A stretch of 64,000 nt of DNA from Zhongshania aquatica (lineage in GTDB: Bacteria > Pseudomonadota > Gammaproteobacteria > Pseudomonadales > Spongiibacteraceae). This document shows positions 9,731-18,228 of the stretch, one piece after another. Below the pieces are notes generated by a model. It saw only the letters and a program-made list of their open reading frames with translations. It was not told the DNA's origin and searched no databases. The position numbers were made by a program, and so were the translations under genes. The stretch covers positions 124,001 to 188,000 of the forward strand of contig NZ_JANZNQ010000005.1 in assembly GCF_027257955.1 (NCBI RefSeq), read 5' to 3'. The stretch's first letter is position 1; each line of letters opens with the position of its first letter.

Positions 9731-11098
9731 CTAGGCCTTTGCTATGCGCTTCACTACAATCGGCAAATCATCCACCGGCTTAGGGAGTGGTACGGTTTGC
9801 ATTTTGCTGCTGAAATTATCCGCCAAGCGGAATTCATATTGACGCAGGAACTGGTGCATGAAGTTTTTCACTTGCATTAACGCAAAGTGCATACCGATAC
9901 ATTTATGCGCACCGCCACCAAAACCAACAAAACTAAAGGTGTGCCGTTTGTGCTCATTACGCGGCTCTAACCAGCGATCAATATCAAACTTCTCTGGCTC
10001 GTCCCAGTATTCCGCCATACGGTGGTTATGCTGCGGGGCCAAAAACAAAATAGTATTTGGCGGTAGCTTGTAACCGCCCAGCTCGCATTCATTAATGGTA
10101 CGACGCTGCATCATCATAACTGAGGGATGCAAGCGCAGCGCTTCCTTCACCGCCACTTCCATCAATGGCATTTTTTCTAGATCTTCGTAATCCAGATAAG
10201 GTTTGTCGATAGACATCGCTTCATCACGAAGACGCTGCTGTAACTCTTGGTTTTGCCCCAAGTGGTAAAGCATGTGACTCAATGCGCTGGTAGTGGTGTC
10301 ATGCGCGGCGAACAACAAGAAACCCATGTGAGCGATGATGTCGTCATCAGAGAAGTACTCACCATCCTCGGTTTTTTCACGGCAGAAATAGCTAAAGGTG
10401 TCGGTACCATCACCAGCGCGGCGATCAGCAATTAAGCTGCCAAAAAACTGGTGCAGATAGCGTTCGCCAATTTTACCCTTGCGGTATTTAGTGCCGGGAA
10501 TTTCTTTAGTGATAATGCCCATCAAGCCGTTGGCGATATCTAAGAACGCCTTATTCAATTTGGCTGCCCGCTCGTCGCTTTCTTCTAAGCCGACAAAAAT
10601 CTTCGCAGCCACATCAAGCAAAATTTGCTTAATCGCCGGAAAGAACAGCAACTCTCCTTGCTCTCCCCAGTCAGAAATACCTTCCTCAATCATCGGCCCC
10701 ATGGTGCCAATGTAGCCCTTCATGGCGTCATTTTTAAAAGCAGACTGCATCATCCGGCGCTGAAATTTGTGATCTTCATGATCACGCAGTAGCAGTGCGC
10801 CCTTATAAAAGCGACCCAATGAGCCCATATAGCCCATTTCTGCCGAGAAATTTTTGTCTTTATCCAAATACACTTCTTTGTATAAGTCCGGACCAATCAG
10901 CAACGCACCACGAAAGCCCGCCAAGCCAAAGCGACTGACATTACCGAACTTTTTGTATTGGTTATCAATAGTGCCGTAGAGATCGGTCACCAACTGGAAG
11001 GTCTGGCCGATAATAGGCAGCCCAAATGAACCCGGAATATGGTCGAGGTTTTCATTGTTTTTGGCTAGCTTGTAGTCTGGGTTTACTGCCGTAGTCAT
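9731..11098 (-). CDS. Cytochrome P450
   Basis: A 455-residue heme monooxygenase. Diagnostic motifs are all present: the I-helix oxygen-binding AAHDTTTS, the K-helix EALRLHP (ExxR), and the heme loop FVGFGGGAHKCIG with the proximal thiolate at about Cys400. The N-terminal PGSFGLPIIGQT proline-rich segment without a membrane anchor suggests a soluble protein resembling the CYP26/CYP120-like group. The start at 11098 is preceded by GGAGG five bases upstream and is preferred to 11143. Electron partners are not adjacent, although a rubredoxin reductase and a ferredoxin lie elsewhere in the window. The divergent TetR gene and the promoter-overlapping inverted repeat suggest ligand-induced expression. 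The substrate is unknown. Confidence 0.95.
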   Translation of the reverse strand: MTTAVNPDYKLAKNNENLDHIPGSFGLPIIGQTFQLVTDLYGTIDNQYKKFGNVSRFGLAGFRGALLIGPDLYKEVYLDKDKNFSAEMGYMGSLGRFYKGALLLRDHEDHKFQRRMMQSAFKNDAMKGYIGTMGPMIEEGISDWGEQGELLFFPAIKQILLDVAAKIFVGLEESDERAAKLNKAFLDIANGLMGIITKEIPGTKYRKGKIGERYLHQFFGSLIADRRAGDGTDTFSYFCREKTEDGEYFSDDDIIAHMGFLLFAAHDTTTSALSHMLYHLGQNQELQQRLRDEAMSIDKPYLDYEDLEKMPLMEVAVKEALRLHPSVMMMQRRTINECELGGYKLPPNTILFLAPQHNHRMAEYWDEPEKFDIDRWLEPRNEHKRHTFSFVGFGGGAHKCIGMHFALMQVKNFMHQFLRQYEFRLADNFSSKMQTVPLPKPVDDLPIVVKRIAKA

Positions 11099-11142
11099 AA
11101 TCGGCCTCCAATTGGGATGCGATGAAATTGTTATTTGCGTCA

Positions 11143-11171
11143 ATCATAGGCTTGGGCATAATACATATCAA
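11143..11171 (-). promoter_or_regulatory. Sigma-70-type promoter of the P450 gene
   Basis: On the minus strand TTGATA (11171-11166) and TATGAT (11148-11143) are separated by 17 bases, a near-consensus promoter pointing at the P450 start 45 bases further on. Confidence 0.65.
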
Positions 11172-11183
11172 GCGTCCGATATG
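11164..11183. promoter_or_regulatory. Candidate TetR operator between P450 and tetR
   Basis: CATATC and GATATG form a perfect six-base inverted repeat with an eight-base spacer. It covers the -35 box of the P450 promoter and lies 38 bases before the divergent TetR start, the expected position for a repressor site. The assignment is inferred from position and symmetry. Confidence 0.5.
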
Positions 11184-11220
11184 AAATATTGGTCATCTTC
11201 GGTATATTATTCGCATATAG

Positions 11221-11856
11221 ATGGCCGAAAGCCGATGCAACCACGAATACAAGGTAAGCACATTGAGGAAAGTTGACCACGATAGCCGCCGTGAAGAAGT
11301 GGCTGGCGCCGCCGCGAGCCTTATTGCAAACAAAGGTTTGGAAGCACTAACTACCCGCGCACTGGCCAAAGAGCTGGGCTGCTCCATTGGGGTGTTGTCG
11401 CACTACTTCAGCAGCAAGGAAGAAATCGTCATCGCCGCGTTTCGCTGGGCTGACCAGCGTATTGACCTGCGCATGCAGGAAGCCATCGCCGACGATAGCC
11501 CCAATATTGAGTCATTCTTTCCGGTGATTAAAGCTGGCCTGCCCCTAGATACAGAGTCGGATCTGGAGTGGCGAGTACGCCTCAATCTACACACCTTTGC
11601 GTTAACCCATGACGCCAGCTTGCAAGCCGAGCGCGAAAAAACCAAACAATTCAGAGACTTAATGGTCATCATGATTGGTAGCATGCAAAACAAGGGGCAT
11701 GTCACCAAAGAGCTAAGTGCGGAAGACATCACCAGCATCGCCTTCGACCTCGTGAACGGCATGGCCAAAAACCTACTGATGTGCCCCTTTGAAGAACGGG
11801 AAGCGAAGGCCGAGTATCTTTTTAGAATGATAGAACTACTGAAGCCACCGGCTTAG
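11221..11856 (+). CDS. TetR/AcrR family transcriptional regulator
   Basis: A 211-residue regulator. The N-terminal helix-turn-helix is clear (LTTRALAKELGCSIGVLSHY, then FSSKEE), and the C-terminal ligand domain is of the BetI/AcrR type. It is divergent from the P450 gene across a 120-base gap holding an inverted repeat, so it probably represses the P450 and perhaps itself. The ATG at 11221 lacks a ribosome binding site; an in-frame TTG at 11263 follows AAGGTAAG and begins MRKVDHDSRREEV, a more typical N-terminus, so the true protein may be 197 residues. The ligand is unknown. Confidence 0.88.
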   Translation: MAESRCNHEYKVSTLRKVDHDSRREEVAGAAASLIANKGLEALTTRALAKELGCSIGVLSHYFSSKEEIVIAAFRWADQRIDLRMQEAIADDSPNIESFFPVIKAGLPLDTESDLEWRVRLNLHTFALTHDASLQAEREKTKQFRDLMVIMIGSMQNKGHVTKELSAEDITSIAFDLVNGMAKNLLMCPFEEREAKAEYLFRMIELLKPPA

Positions 11857-11870
11857 ACACAGTAGTCGCA

Positions 11871-11915
11871 ATCGCTTCGCGAACATGGAGATCTGATCGG
11901 AGTTCAGTATGACGA
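11871..11915 (+). repeat. Dispersed intergenic repeat, copy B
   Basis: Holds TCGCTTCGCGAACATGGAGA followed by TCTGATCGGAGTTCAGTATG and ACGA. Read on the other strand it begins CGTCATACTGAACTCCGATC, closely resembling the copy at 40431. It occupies the gap between the convergent TetR and LLM genes. Confidence 0.5.
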
Positions 11916-11940
11916 GCCCTCCAACAGGCCCGCCCCACTG

Positions 11941-12816
11941 TCAACGCGACTTCGCAATCACCTCATTCGCATACCACGTCATCATGCCCACCTTTTCTTC
12001 AACCGATTTATCGTCTGCTTCAGAGGCATACACATCACGAAAGGCAACCAGCACTTCATCAATACCAATATCTTCCAAACGCTTAATTCCGTCGGCTGAA
12101 TAGGCCTCAGCTGTCATAGCATGAAATTCAAAGGGCAAATGATCACGACCATATTCTTTGCGGAATTCATTAATCTTATCGACCATCCCTTTGATCGAAT
12201 CCAACTCGCCACCAGCAGCTATCCAACCATCGCCCAAACGCGCAGCTCGACGCAATGCGGGATTTGAATGCCCACCAACAAGAATAGGCGGCCGTACACT
12301 TGGTACTGGGCAGAGTTTAATTTCGGGCATATCAAACATTTCGCCTTTGTAGCCGAAGTACTCGCCCGTCATTAGTCCATTAATAATCTCAATCATCTCG
12401 TCCATGCGCTTGCCGCGTTTATCCCACGCCACATTCGTCACTTCAAAATCTTCTGCCCACGGGCTAATACCGACACCGTAGCCAAAGCGATTGCCAGTAA
12501 GAATTGCTAGACTAGACAAAGACTTAGCAATTAATGCTGGTTCGTGAACAGCCAACTTATGCACGGAGGTGGTAAACCGAACTTTGCTCGTCAGTGCCGC
12601 CAAATGCGCAGTGAGCAAGAATGGCTCAATAAACGGCACACCGTCTAAAAACTCGCGGCTACCGTCGCTGTTATAGGGATATTTAGAGCTGCCCTCTTTG
12701 GGATAGCAAATACTGTCTGGCATGGTAATGGTGTCAAAACCAAGATTTTCCGCCGCTAATGTTAACGGTAGATATTGTTCTGAGGGGCACATACTGTGGT
12801 GATACGCGAATTTCAT
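11941..12816 (-). CDS. Luciferase-like (LLM) oxidoreductase, second copy
   Basis: A 291-residue member of the F420/FMN-dependent LLM superfamily. MKFAYHHSMCPSEQYLPLT, GFDTITMPDSICYP and the PPILVGGHSNPALRRAARLG segment match the fold's nucleotide- and phosphate-binding loops. The C-terminal half is typical of the TIGR03619-like group. The start at 12816 is preferred over 12891 because AAAGGAC precedes it. It is not closely related to the other LLM gene at 8423, which argues against a local duplication. With the P450 it may belong to a catabolic or detoxifying set. The substrate is unknown. Confidence 0.83.
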   Translation of the reverse strand: MKFAYHHSMCPSEQYLPLTLAAENLGFDTITMPDSICYPKEGSSKYPYNSDGSREFLDGVPFIEPFLLTAHLAALTSKVRFTTSVHKLAVHEPALIAKSLSSLAILTGNRFGYGVGISPWAEDFEVTNVAWDKRGKRMDEMIEIINGLMTGEYFGYKGEMFDMPEIKLCPVPSVRPPILVGGHSNPALRRAARLGDGWIAAGGELDSIKGMVDKINEFRKEYGRDHLPFEFHAMTAEAYSADGIKRLEDIGIDEVLVAFRDVYASEADDKSVEEKVGMMTWYANEVIAKSR

Positions 12817-13200
12817 TGCTACGTCCTTTCCCGTCGTTATTGTTTTCGTGATTTTCGAGACATACGCTCGCAAACGAAGAACGGTTGACAATAATACAAA
12901 GCAAAATTCCCCGCCTCATCCGAATGGCGCAGCAGGTACAAGAAATTAGACCACGAGAAAATATCGCCCAGCTCAACGCGACTTCACTATGCTAGATGTT
13001 CGATGCCAGTTGCGCACGACATCCACTTACCCCAATCGGGCATCTGCAACTTGATCCAGAGTGCATATACCTCAATGTGAGGACAGCTATCGACAATGAT
13101 TTCGTCACAAGATAGAACTGGTACCGCGCAAAAGAAGGGTATCTATGTAAAATAGACCTAAGGATCAACATGCTAATTGCGGAGCAGACTCGATAACACT
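12817..13200. other. Intergenic region between LLM gene and rnz
   Basis: About 380 bases separating the divergent LLM and rnz genes. It contains CCCAATCGGGCATCTG near 13033, reminiscent of the dispersed repeats. No convincing gene, RNA or promoter was recognised; the promoters of both flanking genes must lie here. Confidence 0.4.
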
Positions 13201-14166
13201 ATGCGTTTTACTTTTTTAGGCACCAGTGCTGGCACGCCAACCACAAGCCGCAACGTCACCGCCCTCGCACTGGCAATTGACGAACATCGCGAGTGGTATC
13301 TATTTGATTGCGGCGAGGGCACTCAACACCGCCTGTTAAAAAGCCGATACTCTTCTGCCAAGCTTAAAACCATTTTTATTACCCACGTACACGGCGATCA
13401 TTGCTATGGCTTGCCCGGTTTAATTGCGAGCGCCAACATGAGCGGTCGCAAGGCACCGCTTACCGTTTGCGCACCCGACGGTATCGAACAATACGTGCGA
13501 AGTACTTTCGCACTAACCGATGTGCATAACCTACGCTTCCCACTAAATTTTGTGCGCTCAGATCACGACAACTTCCGCTACAACGATGGTCATATTTCGG
13601 TAAGCGCCGTCGCGATGTCACACAGAGTACCTTGCTACGCATATCACGTAAGTGAAATCCCACCCTTTCATTTAAATGAAGAAATATTAGATTCTCTTAA
13701 GGTTCCACGCGGGCCGCTATGGCACCAATTACAGCAGGGAGAAAATATTACTCTTGAAGATGGAAGGATCATAAGTGCTGATCAAGTTCGCAGCCCTGCA
13801 TGGACACCTCGCAGAGCAGTCATAGGCGGCGACAATGACAAGCCTGACTTGCTTTCAAAAGCGCTAGAAAACAGTGATTTATTAATTCATGAATCCACAT
13901 TCACCGAAGATGTCCTCGCAAGGGTAGGCCCTCAATACATGCACAGCACGGCGGAAATGGTCGCCAAAACCGCCGCAAATGCAAAGTTAAAGAACCTAAT
14001 ACTCACCCATTTTAGTCAGCGCTACCGTACCGACATAGGCGCGAAAGAACACACCGTGAATGACCTCTACAAGGAAGCGAGAAATTATTATCAGGGGAAC
14101 CTACAACTCGCAGAAGATCTTCAAAGTTTTCAATTAGAAAAAGATAAAACACTCACTAAATTGTGA
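13201..14166 (+). CDS. rnz: Ribonuclease Z (tRNA 3'-processing endonuclease)
   Basis: A metallo-beta-lactamase-fold nuclease that removes the 3' trailer of tRNA precursors. The 321-residue protein begins FTFLGTSAGTPT, the family's conserved first strand, and carries the zinc motif HVHGDHCYGLPG near residues 63-74. Further zinc ligands lie in AMSHRVPCYAY and LILTHFSQRY. Length and motif order match the short bacterial form. The ATG at 13201 is chosen because it gives the family's usual N-terminus; a TTG at 13177 is in frame. It stands alone between divergent and convergent neighbours. Confidence 0.93.
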   Translation: MRFTFLGTSAGTPTTSRNVTALALAIDEHREWYLFDCGEGTQHRLLKSRYSSAKLKTIFITHVHGDHCYGLPGLIASANMSGRKAPLTVCAPDGIEQYVRSTFALTDVHNLRFPLNFVRSDHDNFRYNDGHISVSAVAMSHRVPCYAYHVSEIPPFHLNEEILDSLKVPRGPLWHQLQQGENITLEDGRIISADQVRSPAWTPRRAVIGGDNDKPDLLSKALENSDLLIHESTFTEDVLARVGPQYMHSTAEMVAKTAANAKLKNLILTHFSQRYRTDIGAKEHTVNDLYKEARNYYQGNLQLAEDLQSFQLEKDKTLTKL

Positions 14167-14232
14167 GCCCAGCGTTCATGCTGCGCTCACAAGGATGGTC
14201 GAACGAAATCGATTATAGCTGAGGTTTTGACC

Positions 14233-15249
14233 TCATCCACCGTACCCGTCAGGATTGCCACTTTGCCAACGCCAGGTATCTGCCATCATTTGCTCTAGCG
14301 AACTACCCGCCACCCAATGTAATTCGCGCTTGGCCTTATCTGCATTCGCCCAAAACGCAGGTAAATCACCACTGCGACGTGGCGCAATTTTATAGGGCAC
14401 AGCTTGACCAGTCACTGACTCAAAAGCCCGAACCATATCCAAGACCGAAACACCCTGCCCCGTACCCAAATTGAACGCGTGCAATCCAGGCTTTTCCAAA
14501 GAGGCCAGAGATTGACAGTGACCTGCAGCCAAATCCACAACGTGAAGGTAATCCCGTAAACACGTCCCGTCAGGGGTTTCGTAGTCACCGCCAAATATCG
14601 ATAACTCAGCTAGCCTCCCAACGGCAACGCGACTTATAAACGGCATCAAATTATTTGGAATTCCAAGTGGGTCTTCACCAATTAATCCAGAACTGTGTGC
14701 GCCAATCGGATTGAAGTATCGCAAAGCAGCAATAGCCCAGCGGGAGTCAGAAATACACAGATCCGCAAGCACACGCTCAGCCATGGCTTTAGATGCACCA
14801 TAAGGACTAGAAGGCTGGCCTAATGGCATAGACTCCTCGTAGGGCACCGGCGCGTCCGGTCCATAGACCGTAGCAGACGAACTAAATACCAACTTAAAAA
14901 CACCAGCATCCGCCATCGCCTGACATAACGCCATCGTACCGCGCACATTATTGTCGTAGTAACGTAAAGGCTGTTCAACACTCTCACCAACGGCTTTTAA
15001 ACCCGCAAAATGAATAACAGCGTCGATTTCATGTGAAGAAAAAGCACCAGCCAAAGCATCGGCATCACGTATGTCTGCTCGAATGAAAGTCGGCGCGATG
15101 CCAGATATTTTCTCAATACGCTCAAGAACTGCCGGATTACTATTCACAAAGTTATCGACAATGACAACGTCATAGCCCGCAGCCTGCAACTCCACAACCG
15201 TGTGACTACCGATATACCCAGCACCACCGGTGACGAGAATAGTTTCCAT
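14233..15249 (-). CDS. galE: UDP-glucose 4-epimerase
   Basis: Interconverts UDP-glucose and UDP-galactose using bound NAD, supplying galactose units for polysaccharide and LPS. The 338-residue extended SDR has GGAGYIGSH near its N-terminus, the catalytic YGASK, and SSSATVYG before it. It lies just outside the exopolysaccharide locus but on the same strand as ugd, so both may supply UDP-sugars. A long AT-rich gap of almost 870 bases separates it from the next gene. Confidence 0.96.
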   Translation of the reverse strand: METILVTGGAGYIGSHTVVELQAAGYDVVIVDNFVNSNPAVLERIEKISGIAPTFIRADIRDADALAGAFSSHEIDAVIHFAGLKAVGESVEQPLRYYDNNVRGTMALCQAMADAGVFKLVFSSSATVYGPDAPVPYEESMPLGQPSSPYGASKAMAERVLADLCISDSRWAIAALRYFNPIGAHSSGLIGEDPLGIPNNLMPFISRVAVGRLAELSIFGGDYETPDGTCLRDYLHVVDLAAGHCQSLASLEKPGLHAFNLGTGQGVSVLDMVRAFESVTGQAVPYKIAPRRSGDLPAFWANADKAKRELHWVAGSSLEQMMADTWRWQSGNPDGYGG

Positions 15250-15379
15250 TCGTTAAATCCAATTGGTAAAACGCATATTCTAAAGCATTCACAGACAATT
15301 TATAACGGAACCTAAGCGAAATAGCGCGGTGTCTCGACAAAGCTATTATCGATAAAAGCATCCGCTTCACTAATATAAG

Positions 15380-15405
15380 TCCCCGGCCGGGATCAGAGAT
15401 GACGT
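15380..15405 (+). repeat. Dispersed repeat fragment, copy C
   Basis: CCCCGGCCGGGATCAGAGAT followed by GACGT resembles the GATCTCCGA-CCGGGGATGACG half of the dispersed repeat at 36387. The fragment is short, so confidence is low. Confidence 0.3.
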
Positions 15406-15608
15406 GAGCTTTTACATAATATACGTGGGTACAATAACATTATGTTTTGAACATCGTTGATCAAACATAACATCTGGGAGACGATGACTACCGAGTTATT
15501 TGAGTAATTCCACGATTCCGCAATATTCTTAAATAGTATCATCTCAGGTTTACTCAAGGCCTCGTAGACCACCGAATATCAGCCATGAAATAAACGTGAA
15601 AACTCAAT

Positions 15609-15633
15609 ATTTAATTTTTTTGAAAAATTAAAT
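15609..15633. repeat. Perfect AT-rich inverted repeat
   Basis: ATTTAATTTTT and AAAAATTAAAT form an eleven-base perfect inverted repeat around a TTG loop. It could be a terminator or a protein-binding site; neither flank identifies its role. Confidence 0.45.
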
Positions 15634-15734
15634 AAAAACGTAACGCGCACAAACTCGTAACAATTAATATTTTACTAAGAGAGGGGATATAAAATAACTA
15701 AGGACACCCGATGTAAACATCAGGAAAAAAGAAT

Positions 15735-15807
15735 GGCAGGGAGCCGGTCATCCATTCCGAAAGTACACATCCTATGTACACGACCAACCTTGGTCAGCGT
15801 CCCTGCC
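15735..15807 (-). ncRNA. Candidate structured small RNA
   Basis: An outer eight-base perfect stem (GGCAGGGA at 15735-15742, TCCCTGCC at 15800-15807) encloses two hairpins: GTACA/TGTAC (15763-15779) and GACCA/TGGTC (15782-15795). On the minus strand the outer stem is followed by ATTCTTTTTT, so it could end in an intrinsic terminator. The first hairpin then shows GUACA-UAGGAUG-UGUAC, with AGGA in the loop, close to the preferred CsrA-binding sequence RUACARGGAUGU. No protein gene overlaps. The strand, ends and function are inferred; it could also be a mobile or palindromic repeat. Confidence 0.4.
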
Positions 15808-16117
15808 AAGTGCCCATCCAGAGCAAACTTAAGTCTACTCGCGGCCAAAATAAAAGCAATGAAAAATCTGAAATTTATCCTGCGACTCAATTAAGCGTAT
15901 TGTAAGTAACAATGCATTAACTAAAGGCAATAGACTGTAAACTAACACAGAAATATACAATCTAATAATATCGTGCATTAGAATGCCAAATTACAAACGA
16001 GCACAATAAAAATCATGGATGATAAATATTGACTAAACAGCAACTCAAAGAATGAAAGGAAAACTTGCTTAACATGAACGTCACCTTGTTTAGACACACG
16101 CAAACTATGAAATCACT

Positions 16118-16372
16118 ATGAGCGCGTCAAAATCTGCCTACCTAACTGCCTTATCTGAACACATCGATCAATGTGAGTACGACCTTAAATCATTGCGTGA
16201 GATGCTCAGTAAGGGCAAGTTTAGTCGACTAAAACAACACACCACCAAACGAACACTACAGATGCTCATTGAAAGTGCTATAGGGCTTGCCAAACACTAG
16301 GCCAAAGCTGAACTAAAAATCACTCACAGCGAAGCACTTAGCTCATTCAATAATTTGGCCGAAACGCCATAA
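16118..16372 (+). pseudogene. hepT: Decayed HepT-family (DUF86) RNase toxin gene
   Basis: The first 60 codons encode a HepT-like N-terminus ending in LQMLIESAIGLAKH, the characteristic helix of this toxin family. A TAG follows exactly where the family usually has tryptophan (AKHW). Reading on in the same frame continues the family-like AKAELKITHSEALSSFNNLA for 23 codons to a TAA at 16370. The C-terminal half with the RX4-6H catalytic motif is absent. HepT normally works with the MntA nucleotidyltransferase antitoxin, of which no trace was seen. Best read as a remnant of a toxin-antitoxin locus, disrupted by a nonsense change and truncation near a dispersed repeat. Confidence 0.6.
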
Positions 16373-16392
16373 CCGCGTTAGACGCAAAAGTA

Positions 16393-16460
16393 GATACCTG
16401 ATAGGGGACGGAAATGACGAAGGATTTACGCCGTCATTCGCCCTACCTGACCGGGGATCA
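16393..16460. repeat. Back-to-back dispersed repeat copies, D
   Basis: GATACCTGATAGGGGACGGA plus AATGACG on one side faces CGTCATTCGCCCTACCTGAC plus CGGGGATC on the other, giving an imperfect inverted pair around AAGGATTTACGC. Both halves resemble the ATGACG-ended dispersed repeat. It begins about 20 bases after the end of the hepT remnant. Confidence 0.45.
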
Positions 16461-16488
16461 ATTCATACTGAACTGCAGCAAAACACCA

Positions 16489-17832
16489 TTAGGCGAACCC
16501 AAGCACACTGCGACCACGCCCAATCCCGTAATAGGCTATCCCCTGCTCTTCAAGCATCGCAGGATCATATAAATTTCGGCCATCAAAAATGACCGCATGG
16601 CTTAAACGCTCTTTCACCAGATCAAAATCCGGTGCCTTAAACGCATTCCATTCTGTACAGACAACCAAGGCATCTGCAGTATTCAATGCCGACTCCTTTG
16701 TCCCCATCAACGTCAAATCAGAGCGCGTACCATATATACGCTGGGCCTCATTCATCGCCTCGGGGTCATAAGCCTGCACCACCGCACCGGCTTCCCACAA
16801 ACTTTCCATCAACACACGGCTTGACGCATCTCGCATGTCATCCGTATTTGGCTTAAACGACAAGCCCCAAAGCGCAATCCGCTTTCCCTTTAAATCGCCA
16901 TCAAAAAACGCATGAATATGCGTAAACAGCTTCTCTTTCTGGCGACGATTCACCGCCTCGATTGACTTTAACAACTCAGGCACATAACCCACTTTCTCAG
17001 CGGTACGCACCAAGGCCTGCACGTCTTTAGGGAAACAAGAACCACCGTAGCCACAACCAGGATAGATAAAGTGATAGCCAATACGTGGATCAGAACCAAT
17101 CCCTTGGCGCACTTTCTCAATATCAGCGCCCAACTTTTCAGCCAAATTAGCCATCTCATTCATAAAGCTGATTTTAGTGGCCAACATACAGTTAGCAGCG
17201 TACTTGGTTAACTCCGCAGAACGCACATCCATCACAATCAACTTTTCATGATTACGATTAAAGGGCGCGTACAACTCACGCATCTTACTTTCAACAGACG
17301 GACTATTGGTGCCAATAACAATTCGATCTGGACGCTGGCAATCAGCTACCGCCGCCCCTTCCTTTAAAAACTCGGGGTTCGAGACCACATCAAACCCCAA
17401 AGTCACTCCACGCTCAGCCAAGACCGCTGCCATACAATCGACGACCTTATCAGCGGTTCCCACTGGCACAGTGGACTTATCAACAACAATCTTGGGGGAC
17501 TCCATATACGTCGCAATAGTAGTGGCCACCGCCAGGACATATTGCAAATCCGCAGAACCATCTTCATCTGGGGGGGTCCCCACAGCAATGAACTGAATCT
17601 TGCCGTGTTTAACACCCATAGCAGCATCAGTAGTGAACTGCAGGCGGCCAGCGTCGAAATTGCGCTGAACCAAAGGCGTCAAACCCGGCTCATATATTGG
17701 AATAATGCCCTTTTTTAAGTTCTCGACACGCTCAGCATTCACATCGACGCAGACTACCTCATGCCCGACTTCTGCCAATACCGCAGCCTGCACCAAGCCA
17801 ACATACCCAATACCGAACACCGTGACTTTCAT
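16489..17832 (-). CDS. ugd: UDP-glucose 6-dehydrogenase
   Basis: Oxidises UDP-glucose twice to UDP-glucuronate with NAD. The 447-residue protein has the N-terminal dinucleotide fold [20 protein letters not shown], the catalytic-cysteine segment [14 protein letters not shown], and the C-terminal [14 protein letters not shown]. This is the usual length and domain order. It is encoded near the exopolysaccharide operon and probably supplies uronic acid for that polymer. It stands alone, with about 390 bases upstream without a gene. Confidence 0.96.
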   Translation of the reverse strand: MKVTVFGIGYVGLVQAAVLAEVGHEVVCVDVNAERVENLKKGIIPIYEPGLTPLVQRNFDAGRLQFTTDAAMGVKHGKIQFIAVGTPPDEDGSADLQYVLAVATTIATYMESPKIVVDKSTVPVGTADKVVDCMAAVLAERGVTLGFDVVSNPEFLKEGAAVADCQRPDRIVIGTNSPSVESKMRELYAPFNRNHEKLIVMDVRSAELTKYAANCMLATKISFMNEMANLAEKLGADIEKVRQGIGSDPRIGYHFIYPGCGYGGSCFPKDVQALVRTAEKVGYVPELLKSIEAVNRRQKEKLFTHIHAFFDGDLKGKRIALWGLSFKPNTDDMRDASSRVLMESLWEAGAVVQAYDPEAMNEAQRIYGTRSDLTLMGTKESALNTADALVVCTEWNAFKAPDFDLVKERLSHAVIFDGRNLYDPAMLEEQGIAYYGIGRGRSVLGFA

Positions 17833-18228
17833 TCACTTGACCTACATATCGAATTATCTACCGATAGGATTCTAGCATGCGAAAAAGAGAGTTCGTGAAA
17901 AAACAAAGGCATTCGCATCGCTCGGAAGAATTTCCAACTGCGGCTCGGTACGAACGGAAATGAAATTAAGTGTGGGATCAACAACGAATCTCCGGCCTTA
18001 TATAAGGACATAAATCCAAAGGAATTACTTACCACGCCTTGATTCTACAGACCAACTAACGACACCCTCGGGTTACCCAGGGTAACTATATGGAATAGGC
18101 TATGAGCAGTACAGCAACGTGCTAAAATCAAAGACGGAGCAAGCTCACGAAGTAATCAAAATTACATGCAATAAAATAGAAGAAGTGCGAGACTAGGTGA
18201 AAATTTCAAACTCAGACTTTTCCAATTT
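17833..18228. other. Intergenic region between ugd and sulfatase genes
   Basis: Divergent intergenic space of about 390 bases. The one notable element is the perfect inverted repeat GTTACCC-A-GGGTAAC at 18072-18086, a possible operator. No other gene, RNA or repeat was recognised. Confidence 0.45.

Larger units (their letters stand above)
15250..16117. other. AT-rich intergenic region upstream of galE
   Basis: A gene-poor stretch of almost 870 bases. It holds a repeat fragment (15380-15405), a perfect AT-rich hairpin (15609-15633) and a compact structured element (15735-15807), each listed separately. No convincing protein-coding frame is present. Confidence 0.6.

Noticed and set aside
17829-18035. 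68-residue minus-strand frame upstream of ugd
   Set aside because: No family, no signal for translation, and it lies where the ugd promoter must be.
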